Shown here piece by piece: positions 22,991 to 35,264 of a stretch of DNA of 64,000 nucleotides. Source of the stretch: Druceiella hillmani. Its lineage: Eukaryota; Arthropoda; Insecta; Lepidoptera; Hepialidae. The notes under the pieces were generated by a model that had not been told where the DNA came from, did not search any database, and saw only the letters and a program-made list of their open reading frames with translations. The position numbers and the translations under genes are program-made. Location of the stretch: NCBI GenBank assembly GCA_039881145.1, contig JAYKKI010000038.1, positions 3,452,501 through 3,516,500 of the forward strand, given 5' to 3'. The stretch's first letter is position 1. Each line of letters starts with the position of its first letter.

Positions 22991-25639
22991 ATGGTATTTT
23001 GATAATATTAAAAAGAGCTTACAGACACGACGATTACAGTTTTATAGGGAAATAAAGGAGCAATAAAACTATAATTGAAACTCAAAACCACTAAGTTTCA
23101 ATATTCATTCTAGAGTTATGATCCATTAATTATTATCTTCTTCACGATAGCTAAGTCGTAGTACGTCAGTCATGATGTATTAAATTAACAAATTTTGTTA
23201 GTTTTGTTTTAAGTTGTGATCCGTATGCTGTTGCACTAATGACGGCTCGCAAAAACTAGCACAGACTTGGTTTATATAGGACCCGTCTGGTAACTGACAG
23301 CGTTTATATTGCAAACGATGCGCCGCTCCTTTGTTTGATCCGCCGGTCACTTTAGCTAAACCGATCAGTCGGTTTCCGTAAGCTCCGTCGTGCAAAATCG
23401 CAGTATCGAAGGGCGTTAAATATTTTCTTTGGTTACATGCGGCTTAACTTTTGTAAAGCTCCATGATATTTACGTATGAAGAGCTTTGAGCTTGTTTATC
23501 CAACCGAGTTACATTTAAAATGTTGGACAATTATAAATGTATTTATTTGCGGGAAATTAGTGTTGCTTTATGCAAAATCCCCTTATGAATTTCAGTAGCA
23601 AGGCTTTTTAATTAAAATTAGACAAATTACATTTATGTAAGGGCACGTACTGTCAGACGTCCAACTGATGTTAAAGTTTTAGTCGCAGGGTAGGCGGGCA
23701 CCACTGATACGTCTCGATAACTGAACACCGTCTGCAAATTCAAAGGTGGCTGTGCGACCGGTCACTGGCCGATTGTCAATTCTGTCACATGTTATTTGAT
23801 AAACTAGCTGACTGATTTCATGAAAAAATAATTAATTATAATCAGTACACGACATTTTATAAAATTGCCCCTATTATCAGATCTGTGCTCATTAATAGAT
23901 GAACCCACCATTTCTATTCGCCCAATTTGTTTAAATTTTTTCGAAAGTGCATTATTTCACGTTACTTGAGCGACTTTCATTTTCCACTGAACACCCGAAC
24001 ATTTATTTACAGTCCGTCCAAAGCAAAGTTAAAAGTAAAAGTTAACTTTTGATTGTACGAGTGAAAAATGACAGTGTACAATAGGTTTTAATATATAATG
24101 GCATATTGAAATAATTATCATTCTGATTCTCAAGTAATATTTGCAAACTTTTGCTATGACAATCTCTCGACAAAATCTTTTTGTCCATTACTTCTCAATT
24201 CTGTGCATTCGGTACTTATTCTGCGAGTGTCAGTAATTGAATTACATGTCCCTTAGTGAATATTCAATCGAAACAAGAGTCTAGATTTTGAACTGGACTT
24301 CAAGCATCATCTTCGTGAAAGTCCCATTTAAATTGTTCTAATAGTTCTTGTATAGTGCTCTAAAAAATGGAAAAATAGTTAGAGAAAAATAGACAAATTA
24401 AAAGTCCTTTAAGAGCATTCTATATGAATAAAATGTAGCCTGTATTTTAATCTGAACTCAAGCATGACCTCGAGCACATAAACAGACAAACATTCTAAAA
24501 GAAAGTCGTTTTTGCTTCTACTCGATTTCAGGAACGTCTTGGATACGAAATTTTCTGAATAACACTCAATATATTTGTATATTCACGAACCTTCAAATCC
24601 CTTCATACGCCTATACTAGTTCCCATGTATTTGTTGCATTAAGTGTCGACATTTTTTTAGATTGGTATAGTGGTAAGTTGTATAATTTTTAAACAAAGAA
24701 TGCTGCTCAGCAACTCTACCACGCCTCAAGTGACGAAAATGTATGCTAGAAATAGCTTCTTTGCTTCTGTTTAGCAATTTTCGATTAATTTTATATTCCA
24801 CATTAGTTTAAATTATTATGGGAAGCTCCACATTTGTACGCTATTATATCAATATTCGGAGCGTACACTCGCTTAACAAACATGTTTTGTAATGATGACA
24901 TGTTAGAGCATATGACGTCTTATCATATGTCAATTGTTTATTACCGTGAATAGGCTGTGCCTTACTTCGTTTATTCTAAGAATTACAACACGTATGAGTT
25001 TTCCTGTTATAAGAAAACTCGTTGGCGTAGATTTTTAAGTAATGCTTGTGAAATTTCTCACCAATAATATAAAGTTTCCTCTCAAAAATATATTTGACTT
25101 GAATAAAAGTAACTTAAATCATAACTTCAATTGTAAGCTGAATAACTGTCATTGTTCATAAATTTTTAAGCTTATACATTCTGTTTATATTGTGCGAGTA
25201 CTGATTAGTAAAGGACATTGGAAATGTTTGACTCGGTTTTTGAAAAGCGATGGACCAATTCCGGAATACTTAAATACCACATTGTGCGAAGCCTACGTGT
25301 AAGTAGCATGTTTAGGCCGTCTCGTTCTCGAACGTTATTAACTAAAAGTGGCTTTGTTGCGCCCGCGCACCGATCGCCTCTTATCACCTCGCACTCCTTG
25401 CAGTCCTACGTCATCCGTCGTGGCGATATGTGCTTTTATTGAATTCCTATTATTTTGCTTATTTCGACTAAGGCTCGTTTACTGGATTCTGTTTATTTTT
25501 GGATTAGAATTTCGTTTAAATGGAAAGACTATATAATTGTGTTTTGTATGAACGATCTGTGTTACGTCGTAGAAGATTAACACAATTCTTTTTCGAAAGA
25601 TATGAAGACAAGTAGATACAAAGACAGAAATACTCAGGA
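22991..25639. other. Non-coding stretch
   Basis: AT-rich. A 65-codon minus frame at 23,198-23,395 (contains QYKRCQLPDGSYINQVC) lies in a slightly CpG-richer stretch and cannot be assigned; a CpG-richer patch at 25,270-25,430 has open frames on both strands, neither recognised. Confidence 0.35.
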
Positions 25640-27480
25640 AAAATAGTCTAGTTGTCTCGCCTTTGGTGATTGGCGAAGACCAACTATCCTGCCAGTGAGC
25701 AGAGACGATCTCAAATATGCGTCTCTTCCTGGAACTAATGGGTCTAATTGGAACACAAAACGCATGGATCCTACTTCAAAATCCCTTCCTCTAGCTAGTT
25801 CGAAATTTCACGATCGCGAGATCAGCAGGCAGGAGACCCGCCAAAATCGGTAATGCATCCATTGAGCAGGTTCTATAAGCCATTGTTAAAGCCATAAGCG
25901 GCGCACGTTTTGATCTCAGCGCGATCCTTCTAATCTGTTGGACCTCGACGCACCGCGAGATCCATACCGACGGCGCATAGGTCAATATATCAAGGTATAT
26001 CGCCGTATATATTAGCTCGAGGTATTTAGCCCCCAGCCAGCTCCGGCAAGCCGAGTAATGGCATGAAAAGCCACCCTCGCCATCTCGCCAATGTACCGCG
26101 CCTGTGACAAGAAGCTTCGCTTAGAATCGAGGACCAATCCCAAGTATGTAACTCGATCCCGCACACTGATCCTGGCCCCTCCCATCCCACTTCTGGGGGC
26201 AAAGCTAAGCTAATTTCTTGTGCCCCAGTCTAGTAATCTAGCGAGGGAATCAGCTATCCAGTTCTCTAGATCTCTACGGCTCGCTCCTCCTACCATAAGT
26301 AGAGTATCGTCAGCATACACAATGGTACCGCAACCCTGAAGGGGTATTGCGAGTATACCATCAAAGATGACATTCCACAGAATCGGCCCAAGGACAGAGC
26401 CCTGCGAATTGCCCCTGGTCAACGTTTGCCCTACTTCTATATCTCCTTCCCGCAAAAATATAATACGATCGCAGAAATAGTTACTTATAATCAGGCGTTG
26501 GTCCGTCGACAGACCCCGGAGCTCTAACGCGGTCAAAATGACCGGCCACCAGTCATTATCGACCGAGAACATATTTATCTGGGCACGCGTCTACCCAGGA
26601 CAAAGCGGCAGATATCGCATCTGTTGTGGACACAACGAAAAACCGAATATGGACAATCCCGGCAACTAAAACACGTTCAAGTAACTTACCGAAAGCCGGA
26701 AGGAGAGTAATGGGTCTATAAAATTTCGGATCACTAGGCGATCTCCCGTTACTTTTCGGGATAACTTTCAGTTTCCCCACCTTCCAAACCGTTGGGAAGT
26801 GACCCTCCCGCAAACAGCGGTTGAAGACCGTAATAATCCTGCGTGCCGCGGCCCCCCAAACCGCCTTGATGGTTTTGTTATCGATGTTATCAATACCTGG
26901 CGCCTTTGTAACGTTGAGTTTTTCAACGACAGTATCCAGTTCTGAGTGGCGTAACTCTGGATCAAAGCTACAAGGTGGAGATACACTAGAATTAATCCTG
27001 ATATGCCTTTGCTCAATGATATCGAAGTTAGGGTCATCATCAGGGAAGGGAATGGCTAATAAATACTATATGGTTTCGCGTGTATTCCCGGTGTAACTCC
27101 TATCGGATTTTCGTAGGGTGCGGAAAACAAAGGGCTTTCCCGGGAACCGGACACTCCCGTATACGGCACCCCAGGGATCGAAATTACCTAACAGGGTCAC
27201 AAACGATCGAAAATAGGAGCACCTAGCCCGCTTAACCTGCTTATTACAGTTACACCGGGCAACTTATCGATCACTCGGCCTCGAGCCTCTATAAATTTCC
27301 CTGACATTCCGTGACTTTTAGCACGTTGGTAGCATAGTCTCTATCTTCTAAACATTCTCCGTATGGATTTTAGAGTCTCGGTCCACCAAGTGTGATTCTT
27401 CTTCGGTGGGCCCGAATTTGCCCAACTCCCTTTCCGTGGGTCCGGTCTTGCCCAACTCCCCCTCGGTGCTGATGAGCACC
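25640..27480 (-). pseudogene. R1-type non-LTR retrotransposon, reverse transcriptase and C-terminal region
   Basis: On the minus strand, from high to low coordinate: WWTETLKSIRR, FDPWGAVYGSVRF, NVTKAPGIDNIDNKTIKAVW, LREGHFPTVWKVGKLKVIPK, FYRPITLLPAFGKLLERVL, VDNDWWPVILTALEL, NSQGSVLGPILWNVIFDGIL, IVYADDTLLMVGG (catalytic YADD), LVLDSKRSFLSQARYI, TYAPSVWISRC and MRFVFQLDPLVPGRDAYLRS. These are the RT and post-RT blocks of R1-clade LINEs; the usual CPQGSVLGP reads NSQGSVLGP here. The 5' endonuclease is absent and frames change near 26,810, 26,570 and 26,190, with further stops downstream, so the copy is dead. GC content is well above its surroundings. R1 elements classically insert in rDNA, but no rRNA sequence is seen here. 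Confidence 0.9.
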
Positions 27481-28079
27481 CTATACAAACTACTCGTTGT
27501 GAGACTTTACTAAAAATGTCGAGTTTTCGGTGGAGAATTTTGAAAAATCGATCCCAGTCTTGGCAGCGTGTTCTGAATTGGGACTAGTTCGCATTCCAGG
27601 TTATGGTGTGGGGCGCGGCTGGGCGATAGAGAATAAAATGCCGGTATGGCAGTCATAATTTGATATATTGATAATATATGATTCATAACAGTGAAAACAA
27701 ATTTTCCTTTTGATGGTACACAATCAATATGCTCATGCTAGCAGAGATTTAATCGCTCATTCCAAAATCAGCAGAAGACAAATAGACCCATTACGCCAGC
27801 AAGTACAAGGTCGACTACTCTAACTAATATAAGATTCGCTACTCCAACAAATACAAGGAGAGGTAGTCCAAGAAATAGCAATTGAGGGTCAACAATAACG
27901 GAGCTTTGATCTTTTTACTATTCCTAGATATTCGCGCGCATCCATATTTGAAATATACAGCGCTCTCCGACGCGGTATAATTAAAAACTGTAAGAATGTG
28001 ACTACACATGTCGTACGACAATATGTCAGATTACATTTATTTCGTACTCAGCATACCAAAACTTGCTCGAGTCTGCCAA
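27481..28079. other. Non-coding stretch between the two elements
   Basis: No recognised coding sequence. Small direct repeats of the type ctactc-aa-aaatac occur near 27,790-27,860. Confidence 0.4.
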
Positions 28080-28511
28080 ATTCATTTCATGGACAATAAT
28101 CGCGAAGAAATTATTAAGGTTCAGTACACGAAAACTTTAATAGCACTCATGTTCTTGACATAATCAATTTGATGAATGGAGATCGGAACGAGGACCTCAA
28201 TTGAACTTTGATAATATAAAGGAGATTGATGACAACGAACTGCATTTTCAAACAGCTATTCATAAAAATCAATTCAACGTTATTTTGTATCAAACACCAC
28301 CTTCCGTAGTAGGTCCAACCATCCTGCTACGGTTTTAGAAGTTTATCTTACAAAAATAAGAACTAGTAAACCAAAGTGTTTAGAGTTCTTGGCTACTATG
28401 TTTAATATGTCAAGAAGAAAGGTAGACCGAAAATTACAAATAGCTGGAGAATATTTGTCGAAAGAGTTTATTTCGCGTCACTTGGGCCTGGACCATATGA
28501 TGAGAGAATGT

Positions 28512-28594
<83 letters not shown>

Positions 28595-29036
28595 ACGTAT
28601 CGAAACTTGTTGAAACCATTTTTGATTGTTAGCAACCAAAGACTTTTTCATATTGGACTGTGGCTTTAGATACTCTATTCTTGATATCGAAGAGCGTGGA
28701 TACAATCCGCTTATACCGCCATAAAGAGCAAGAGGTGAGCAGTTGAGCACTGCATATGCTAATAAATCGAGATTATATACATTGTGCCTTTGGGTGGTTG
28801 AGATATGGAATGGTCGCTTTAAAAAAGATTTTAAAATATTCCACCATGTATATTTCAAAGTAGCGATTAGAAGTATGATGATAGGCTTAAAAATAACTAT
28901 GGCACTCATCAATGCAACTTATAGACCATACGGATATCACACGTATGCCGCACAGTTTATTAATATAATAAATGCAAATATAAATAGAGAAAATGAATTG
29001 GCGCGATACGTCATCGCAAATAACCTGAACAGGTAA
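28080..29036 (+). pseudogene. DDE_Tnp_4 / Harbinger-like transposase with internal deletion
   Basis: Blocks are NFDNIKEIDDNELHFQ, NQFNVILYQTPPSVVG, HPATVLEVYLTKIRTSKPKC, FNMSRRKVDRKLQIAGEYLS (helix-turn-helix), RHLGLDHMMRE, a microsatellite, YRNLLKPFLIV, LCLWVVEIWNGRFKKDFKIF, MMIGLKITMALINATYRP and NELARYVIANNLNR before the stop at 29,034-29,036. The order and spacing match arthropod DDE_Tnp_4 transposases. About 90 residues expected between DHMMRE and RNLLKPFLI, including the first catalytic aspartate, are replaced by (AT)n(GT)n(AT)n; the aspartates further on are degraded. Frameshifts occur near 28,325 and 28,740. The C-terminal 90 codons remain open. Confidence 0.82.
28511..28592. repeat. 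Compound (AT)n(GT)n(AT)n microsatellite in the transposase
   Basis: It occupies exactly the place of the missing central coding segment, between codons for HMMRE and RNLLKPF. Confidence 0.95.
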
Positions 29037-30089
29037 AGAGTTGTATTTATGCCGCTAGTGGCAAACAATCTCGAATTTGCAGATTTTCCACAACTCACAT
29101 ACGAGAATTTACTTTTATTTACTTTGGGAACATACCATTTAAAATTGGTGAGGTCATATTGTTTTGAACACATGCTTATTTTATAGAATTATATCGCCAC
29201 CGAGAGTTGGTACAAAATAAAATATTAATTAGAGGCCGAATCCAGTCCCTTCATATATGAATAAAACAGTATCTAACAAATCCGTCGCCGCACAGTTGGA
29301 AGTTGCGCGCACATCGCCAGCTTAGTTTATTTTTTATCTTCTTCTAGATGTCAGGAAGCATTTGACACATCTGCGGCCTGTTTTGGATGAAATACCCATA
29401 GATTTAGATCAAGCCGAATAAAAGTGAGATAGAAATAATTTTTAATTCTCATTAGTTGTGCCCTTCTACCTTTTTTGATTTTCACACTCGCCTGTAACAC
29501 AAACAAAAATAATCAAATTATACTATCGTATTCGTTTTTTATCTATTTTTAATCTTTATTTTCTCAATAATCCCACAACCCACAGAAATACACAAATCGA
29601 CCCATAGCATTGTAATCTACAGGTAATTACCTATACATCTGGCCCTGTTTTATTTTTGGTCGCCGTGGATCATGTATCCATAGTAAAATTCCCAATATCC
29701 TTTCAGACCCATAGATAATATTCTATCGGAATAATACGTAGTCTAGATTTTAATCTGAATACCAAAAATAACTTTTGTGAAACCCGATTCAAATTAGTTC
29801 AGTAACTTGCTTTAACAGAATAAGTAGGAAAAAATTTAAATAAAGTTATTTTGATTTTTATCCCATTCCACACACGCCCCTGGCGCAAAATTTTCACATA
29901 CATTCAACTAGATTTTATTTACGTCTTCGCTCACGAGGTAAGGGTATTTATAAACTATGTATTTATTTTCATAACTTTATAATACGTTTGAAAATGAGAA
30001 CAAAAATTTTTTTCTTCTAACTTAGGGATTAAATTTAATGATTCGCTTGCTCTTTATATTGCGTGTGTAGCGTTTTAAAAAATCACAAT
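29037..30089. other. Non-coding stretch
   Basis: AT-rich flank of the Harbinger-like element; no terminal inverted repeats identified. Confidence 0.4.
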
Positions 30090-30420
30090 GGTCCTTTGCT
30101 CCGTTGGTTAGTTATCCTATTTGTGTACTTTTTCAGTTTCAAAAAACAATTTTCCGGAAGGAATGAAATTTCTCGCAATAAACAGTAGCCTGTTCAACTT
30201 CTTGGCCCGCCAAATACCTTATGGTAGAAATTACGTCGATCCGAATGTCCATTGCCGATGTGAAACGAGGACAAATAAACATATTTCCGCGTTTATAATG
30301 TTATTTAATATGAGATTTCCTGTTGATGATATTTCCTGGATAAAACTAGTCTATGCCTGCAAAAATTATGTCGATCCGTTGCTCTTTTGTGATGTGAAAA
30401 AAGGATAAACACAATTTTAC
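30090..30420 (+). repeat. Dispersed repeat family B, copy with duplicated tail
   Basis: Words ctttgctccgttggttagtt, actttttcagtttcaaa, ggaaggaatgaaattt and gatgtgaaacgagg match the second half of the copy at 32,943-33,470. The tail aattacgtcgatccg ... gatgtgaaac-gga-aaa occurs twice (about 30,228-30,298 and 30,364-30,418), a partial tandem duplication about 135 bp apart. Confidence 0.6.
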
Positions 30421-32940
30421 AATGGAATTTTAGGCATTAACTTTTACTTTTATTTTATTTTTTTTCTAGCGAAATTCAATCTCATTTCCATGGAGGTAAC
30501 GCCGCATAACAGTTTTAGAATAGCGGAATAAAATCTGCCTCATTTAAGGTTTCGAAAATTGTAATAGTATTATAACATTTCTGAATAAATAATTTAGAAC
30601 GATATTCAAGCTCAAACCGTGGGTTATATTAGCGTTAAAAACACACCTAGTTTATTTGTATAAATAACATCACACCTAGTTCATTTGTATCGGAAATTAG
30701 TTGTTTATTAAATTGCGCCTTGTTGGCCTTGTAAATACGTGGATATCTACTTTAACCCTAAGATCTAAAATCCCTTTCAATAACTGATGAACCTTTCAAT
30801 ACTTATATTCAAAGCAAAGTTCTGTCGAATTTACTAGTTTAAGTCAAACACTTTGGGTATTCAGCAGAGTGGAGTTTCTTTCTTTTGAAAAGGCTACACA
30901 TGTTTAGTCGATTATCTCGCTTTGTGTGGCCGGACGGTCGGTCGGCAAATATGCTTCTAATTGCGTTTAAAGTGTCGTCCGAAGACGAATCGATTAAAGC
31001 TGCGCCCTCAAACGCCGCAGCCACCCGCTACGTAGTAAGATAAATTTTATCAATCCACTGAAGAGTTCCAGTGATGACCTCAGTTTCTACTCTGAGATTG
31101 TTTTTCTTTCGATTTATAAGAGAGTTTGAATTGTGGTGTTTGTCTATATTAATTTGTTACAAGACAATACATGTACGCAATTGTTAAAGTTTACGAGTTT
31201 GTGCCAATTGTGACATTAAGCTAGTCAAGTATGTAATGTCAATATTTATTACTTTCTATTATTGTATATTTATCGGGCTCGCATTTAACAAGACCGGCTG
31301 ATATTTTATGCACCTGCACTAGACTGGCAAATGTAATGTTTGGAAAGTTTCTGTGTTTATAATTATGTAAAGCTTTTCGTATATAATTATGTAAAGCTTT
31401 AAGCCGAATCTTCTCTGTAATTTTATTTTTAAATTTATACTGGCTTTGACCTGCGGCTTTGTTTACTTGCAAAATTAAGACGATCTTGCTTATCCGTAAT
31501 GGGGTGATTATTTTGTAATTATCAAGAATATTATATACCGAGGTAAATAGTCCTTATGTTCATGTCCACAAGTACGTGACACAGTTTACGTGAATAAAAA
31601 ATTTCACAGAGATCATTTGAATAGATGAAACGCGAAAACGAGATAAAAAATGAACTAACACTCACGTTCGCATTTTTAATTTGATAATTAGGAATACTAA
31701 CTCGAGGAATTTGTGTGGTATATGTAATTTTAATAGGTATATATGTATTTCATTTTTAATTAATTAATAGTCGATTTACCTTTCTATTTGTTTTCTAAAA
31801 ATATTTATTTTTGTCACTACTAAATTTTATATGTAATTGTCGTAAGAAGGTACTGCTTTATTGCAAATAGTACTCGCCTCAATATATCATACCGTATGTA
31901 ATATTACTAAGATATTCTGTTTAGAGTCTTGAAAATTTTTAGAATTAGAAATTGCTTCGCTTATTCGTGACTTATGCAAAAGCAAGAAATGGAAATATTT
32001 ATTTAATCGACAATAGCAAGGAAAATAAAATGGAAAAATAATAACTAATTGACCAATCTAAATTTAATGGTAATGCTAGACATGAAAACCGTTTTAAATC
32101 CGACCTAACACGATATCCATAATGAAGTAGAGACTTAAGTCAACGGCAAAAAGTATTTTTTAAATATCGATAATCTAGATAAATGTGTCTTAATGGTATT
32201 TTAACATCAGCTGTTTTCTCAAATTAACGAACATCATGTTAAGATGTTTTCTCGGCGGAATGAGTAAATAATGTTGTCGTTATTATTGAATATAATTGTG
32301 ATTTCGAACTGTGTCAATGGTCGTTATTTTATTAACTTGTGCTATGCTCCGTCTACTGAAAGCCGTAGTCGCTTATTTATTAATTAACAGGACGACTTCT
32401 TTTCTCATCATTGTAAGTTGGTCGAAGGATAGGGCGGTATTCGACCTACATGTTGGACAAATGGTAGTCATTTCAACTTTTACATGGATTATGTTATTTT
32501 ATTTAATAAATATTTGGTTATTTTATTTATTTGTTATTTTATTTAATAAATATTACATTGTGCCGAAATGACAAATTATATAAGCCTGTTTGTTATTGGT
32601 TTTATTATTTAGTCGCAATTCCATTACATAAAATACTAGCCATTTCCTCCTTTGAAAATTTGAACCAAACCTGTGCGGTGTACACCCATCGTTGTACATT
32701 TATAGCGTATTCTCGCTCTTCGCTTTAAACTGAATTTATTAAACAAAAGCACTGTTCTCTTTGTGATACTTTTATGTTTTTTTAAACTTTTTATTCATAG
32801 GAATAAAGTAAAGCAAGATAACTGAGAAAAAATACGCCTCGCTTTTAATATATACTCTATCTGAGACATTCAGGAAGTTTCTGTAACATTCCAGAAATTT
32901 GTGGAAAACAGTGGTGGTTTATTACTTGCCACTTTAATAT
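30421..32940. other. Non-coding stretch with small tandem duplications
   Basis: 29-bp-period duplication of cacacctagtt-atttgtat at 30,642-30,690; 24-bp-period duplication of tataattatgtaaagcttt at 31,358-31,401; repeated ttattttatttaataaatat at 32,495-32,555. A slightly CpG-richer patch at 30,910-31,030. No gene recognised. Confidence 0.5.
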
Positions 32941-32942
32941 AC

Positions 32943-33278
32943 TACTAGCTAAGTACCCGACGTTGTTCGGTCTTTTTATCTTTCCATCCAACATACGGGG
33001 GTAAGGGGAGTGAGTTGGAGATCGTCATGTGATATATATATATATATATATATATACAGACACGCACACACGCCCGTCCGCCGCGCACGTCCATCCGCGC
33101 GCCCCGCGAACGCAGCGATTTAATAACCACATCGATCCCTTGCTCTCTCGCAACGTTGCTTCGTTATTCCTGAGTACATTTTCAGTTTCAAATAAAAATA
33201 TTGATTTTTGGAAGGAATTGGACCGAAGGAATGATATTTGCCAGTATAAAAAGTAGTTTATGTCACTACCCTTCTTGC

Positions 33279-33348
<70 letters not shown>

Positions 33349-33475
33349 TTATTTATTTATTTTCTTTTTCTTTTTTTTTTTCTGCAAAAGAATCATATGG
33401 ATTCGTAGTTCCGTTACGATGTGAAAGAAGAGCGAACAAATGTGCTTTTGCATACATAATATAAATATGTAAAGG
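32943..33475 (+). repeat. Dispersed repeat family B, long copy with two internal (TA)n blocks
   Basis: It starts actagctaagtacccgacgt and tgttcgg, a head phrase typical of a common insect repeat (CCCGGCGTTGCTCGGG-like; also at 34,132-34,155). It continues through (TA)n at 33,032-33,056, a CpG-rich stretch, cccttgctctctcgc, cattttcagtttcaaa, aaaaagtagtttatgtcac, (TA)n at 33,281-33,343, and ends gatgtgaaagaagagcgaac and a short AT tail. Confidence 0.6.
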
Positions 33476-35264
33476 TATTAGTTAGGATTGATTAGGATAG
33501 TTTTTCATGCGCGTATAGTTTCTATATTTCCTGGACGTGGACGCAAAATGTCCCGTAGTTCACGATCGTCGACAGGTGTCAGGTGTTTCGTCGACTGGCG
33601 ACTGATGTTCTATTACGACGGTTCAATTTAGCCGAATCGGATGAGCGGATACATTTCAATGTGAATTATTGACACTGGTTAGCTGAGTATAAGATATGAC
33701 ATTTGTTAGAGTGCAATGAGATACGTTGCTCTTTCTGGAATTTATAATTATAGATTGCATGTACATGTAGGGTTGGAAATGATTGAACAGTTTTAAGACA
33801 TATTATTATTAAATAACTGACCACATGGCGTTGCCCACTCTTTTTCGAATATCTCCTCCCGTCCACCCCTTTTCGATGTAGAATTCGTTCATGGTTATAA
33901 GAAAAATAAAGCTTTCGAAACTGTACACTGACACAAAGACAGAAATTGGCACATAGAAGTTTACTACAAAATCATTTTAATAATGTTTTTTATTTATAGT
34001 GTTTATTTTTGGGCGTTTTGTATTATTATATAATTTTAATCTATTTAGTTGTGAGCATATTTTATTTCATAAACGTACCTACCTACATATTCATTACTAG
34101 TGAATGATACCGTAGTTATTAAGGCCTATGCTGGAATCCGACGTTGTTCGGGCTCATTTCAGATAATGAATAATAAGTTGTAAATAAATTAGCCGATATA
34201 AGTTTCTTACTACTTATATAAATTAATATATAAATAATGTGTTCAAGTAAGTTTTTATATCGTAATAAGTGCATGATAAATAGAGGAAATAAAATTGTTA
34301 TTTTTATGGTCTTGGAAACCTATCAGTCTATATGGTACAGACATGTTTGTATTCTGTTCAGAATTACTCAATAGGTTTACCATCTTGATATGACGTTGTT
34401 ATACGACTAGAGTCCACACTCCGTTATACATTGATAGGGGTAAATTGAATTAAATGCTATTACTTTCTTTATTATTAAATATGTTATTACATTTTTATTA
34501 TAAATTATTACTAATTATACGCAGAACAATTTTCAAGCTTGACTGTCGAGACTCGACGCGCCTTGATGGTGTAAAATAGTCAAGGACATTCTGGCTACGA
34601 ATTGTCAACAATCTCTTACGTACTACAGTTTTTTTACAGTGCAGTTATTGATTAATTTCTATTACCATCCCCGGACAACACAGCAGACACCACTATGCTT
34701 ATATTTTGAAATTATCGTTTATGTTTGTTTTGTCAATAGTATGGATGTTTTACTTGTAGTAGGAGATTATGATCGAATTATAGTTTTTTTCAGATCGGTA
34801 TCGTACTCATTTTATAAAGGGGAAAGTCATGTTTGTTTTCAGGGTTTACATAAGATCTGCTTATAGCATGCTCATGAAACTTCCACTATTGTATAATTTA
34901 TAATGACCAAACGGACATACGAGTATGTATTATCTTTTTAAATTATCTAGCTAGGGAATGAGCAATAACGATTTAAACAGAGTGAGTGGAAGTGGCTCGG
35001 GTTTATTTTTGAGTTAAACTTTTTAATCATTATAAGTTGAATACTGTAAAATATGGTAGGAAGATGTTGTAGATAAAATCAAAATCTATAATAATTTTCA
35101 ACGGTATATATTGCTAATTCTTAGAATTGTCTGTTACAAAATAGCACCATAGAAATATTTTTGAGTTATACTAAACCCTTGTAGCTTTATTAAGATAATC
35201 TGTGAAAGAATTGTACACGACAATGAACTCATCAAAAATTTTCTGGTTGTAAATGGCTAATTAA
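33476..35264. other. Non-coding stretch
   Basis: AT-rich; a family B head fragment (aatccgacgttgttcggg) at 34,136-34,155. No gene recognised. Confidence 0.45.
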
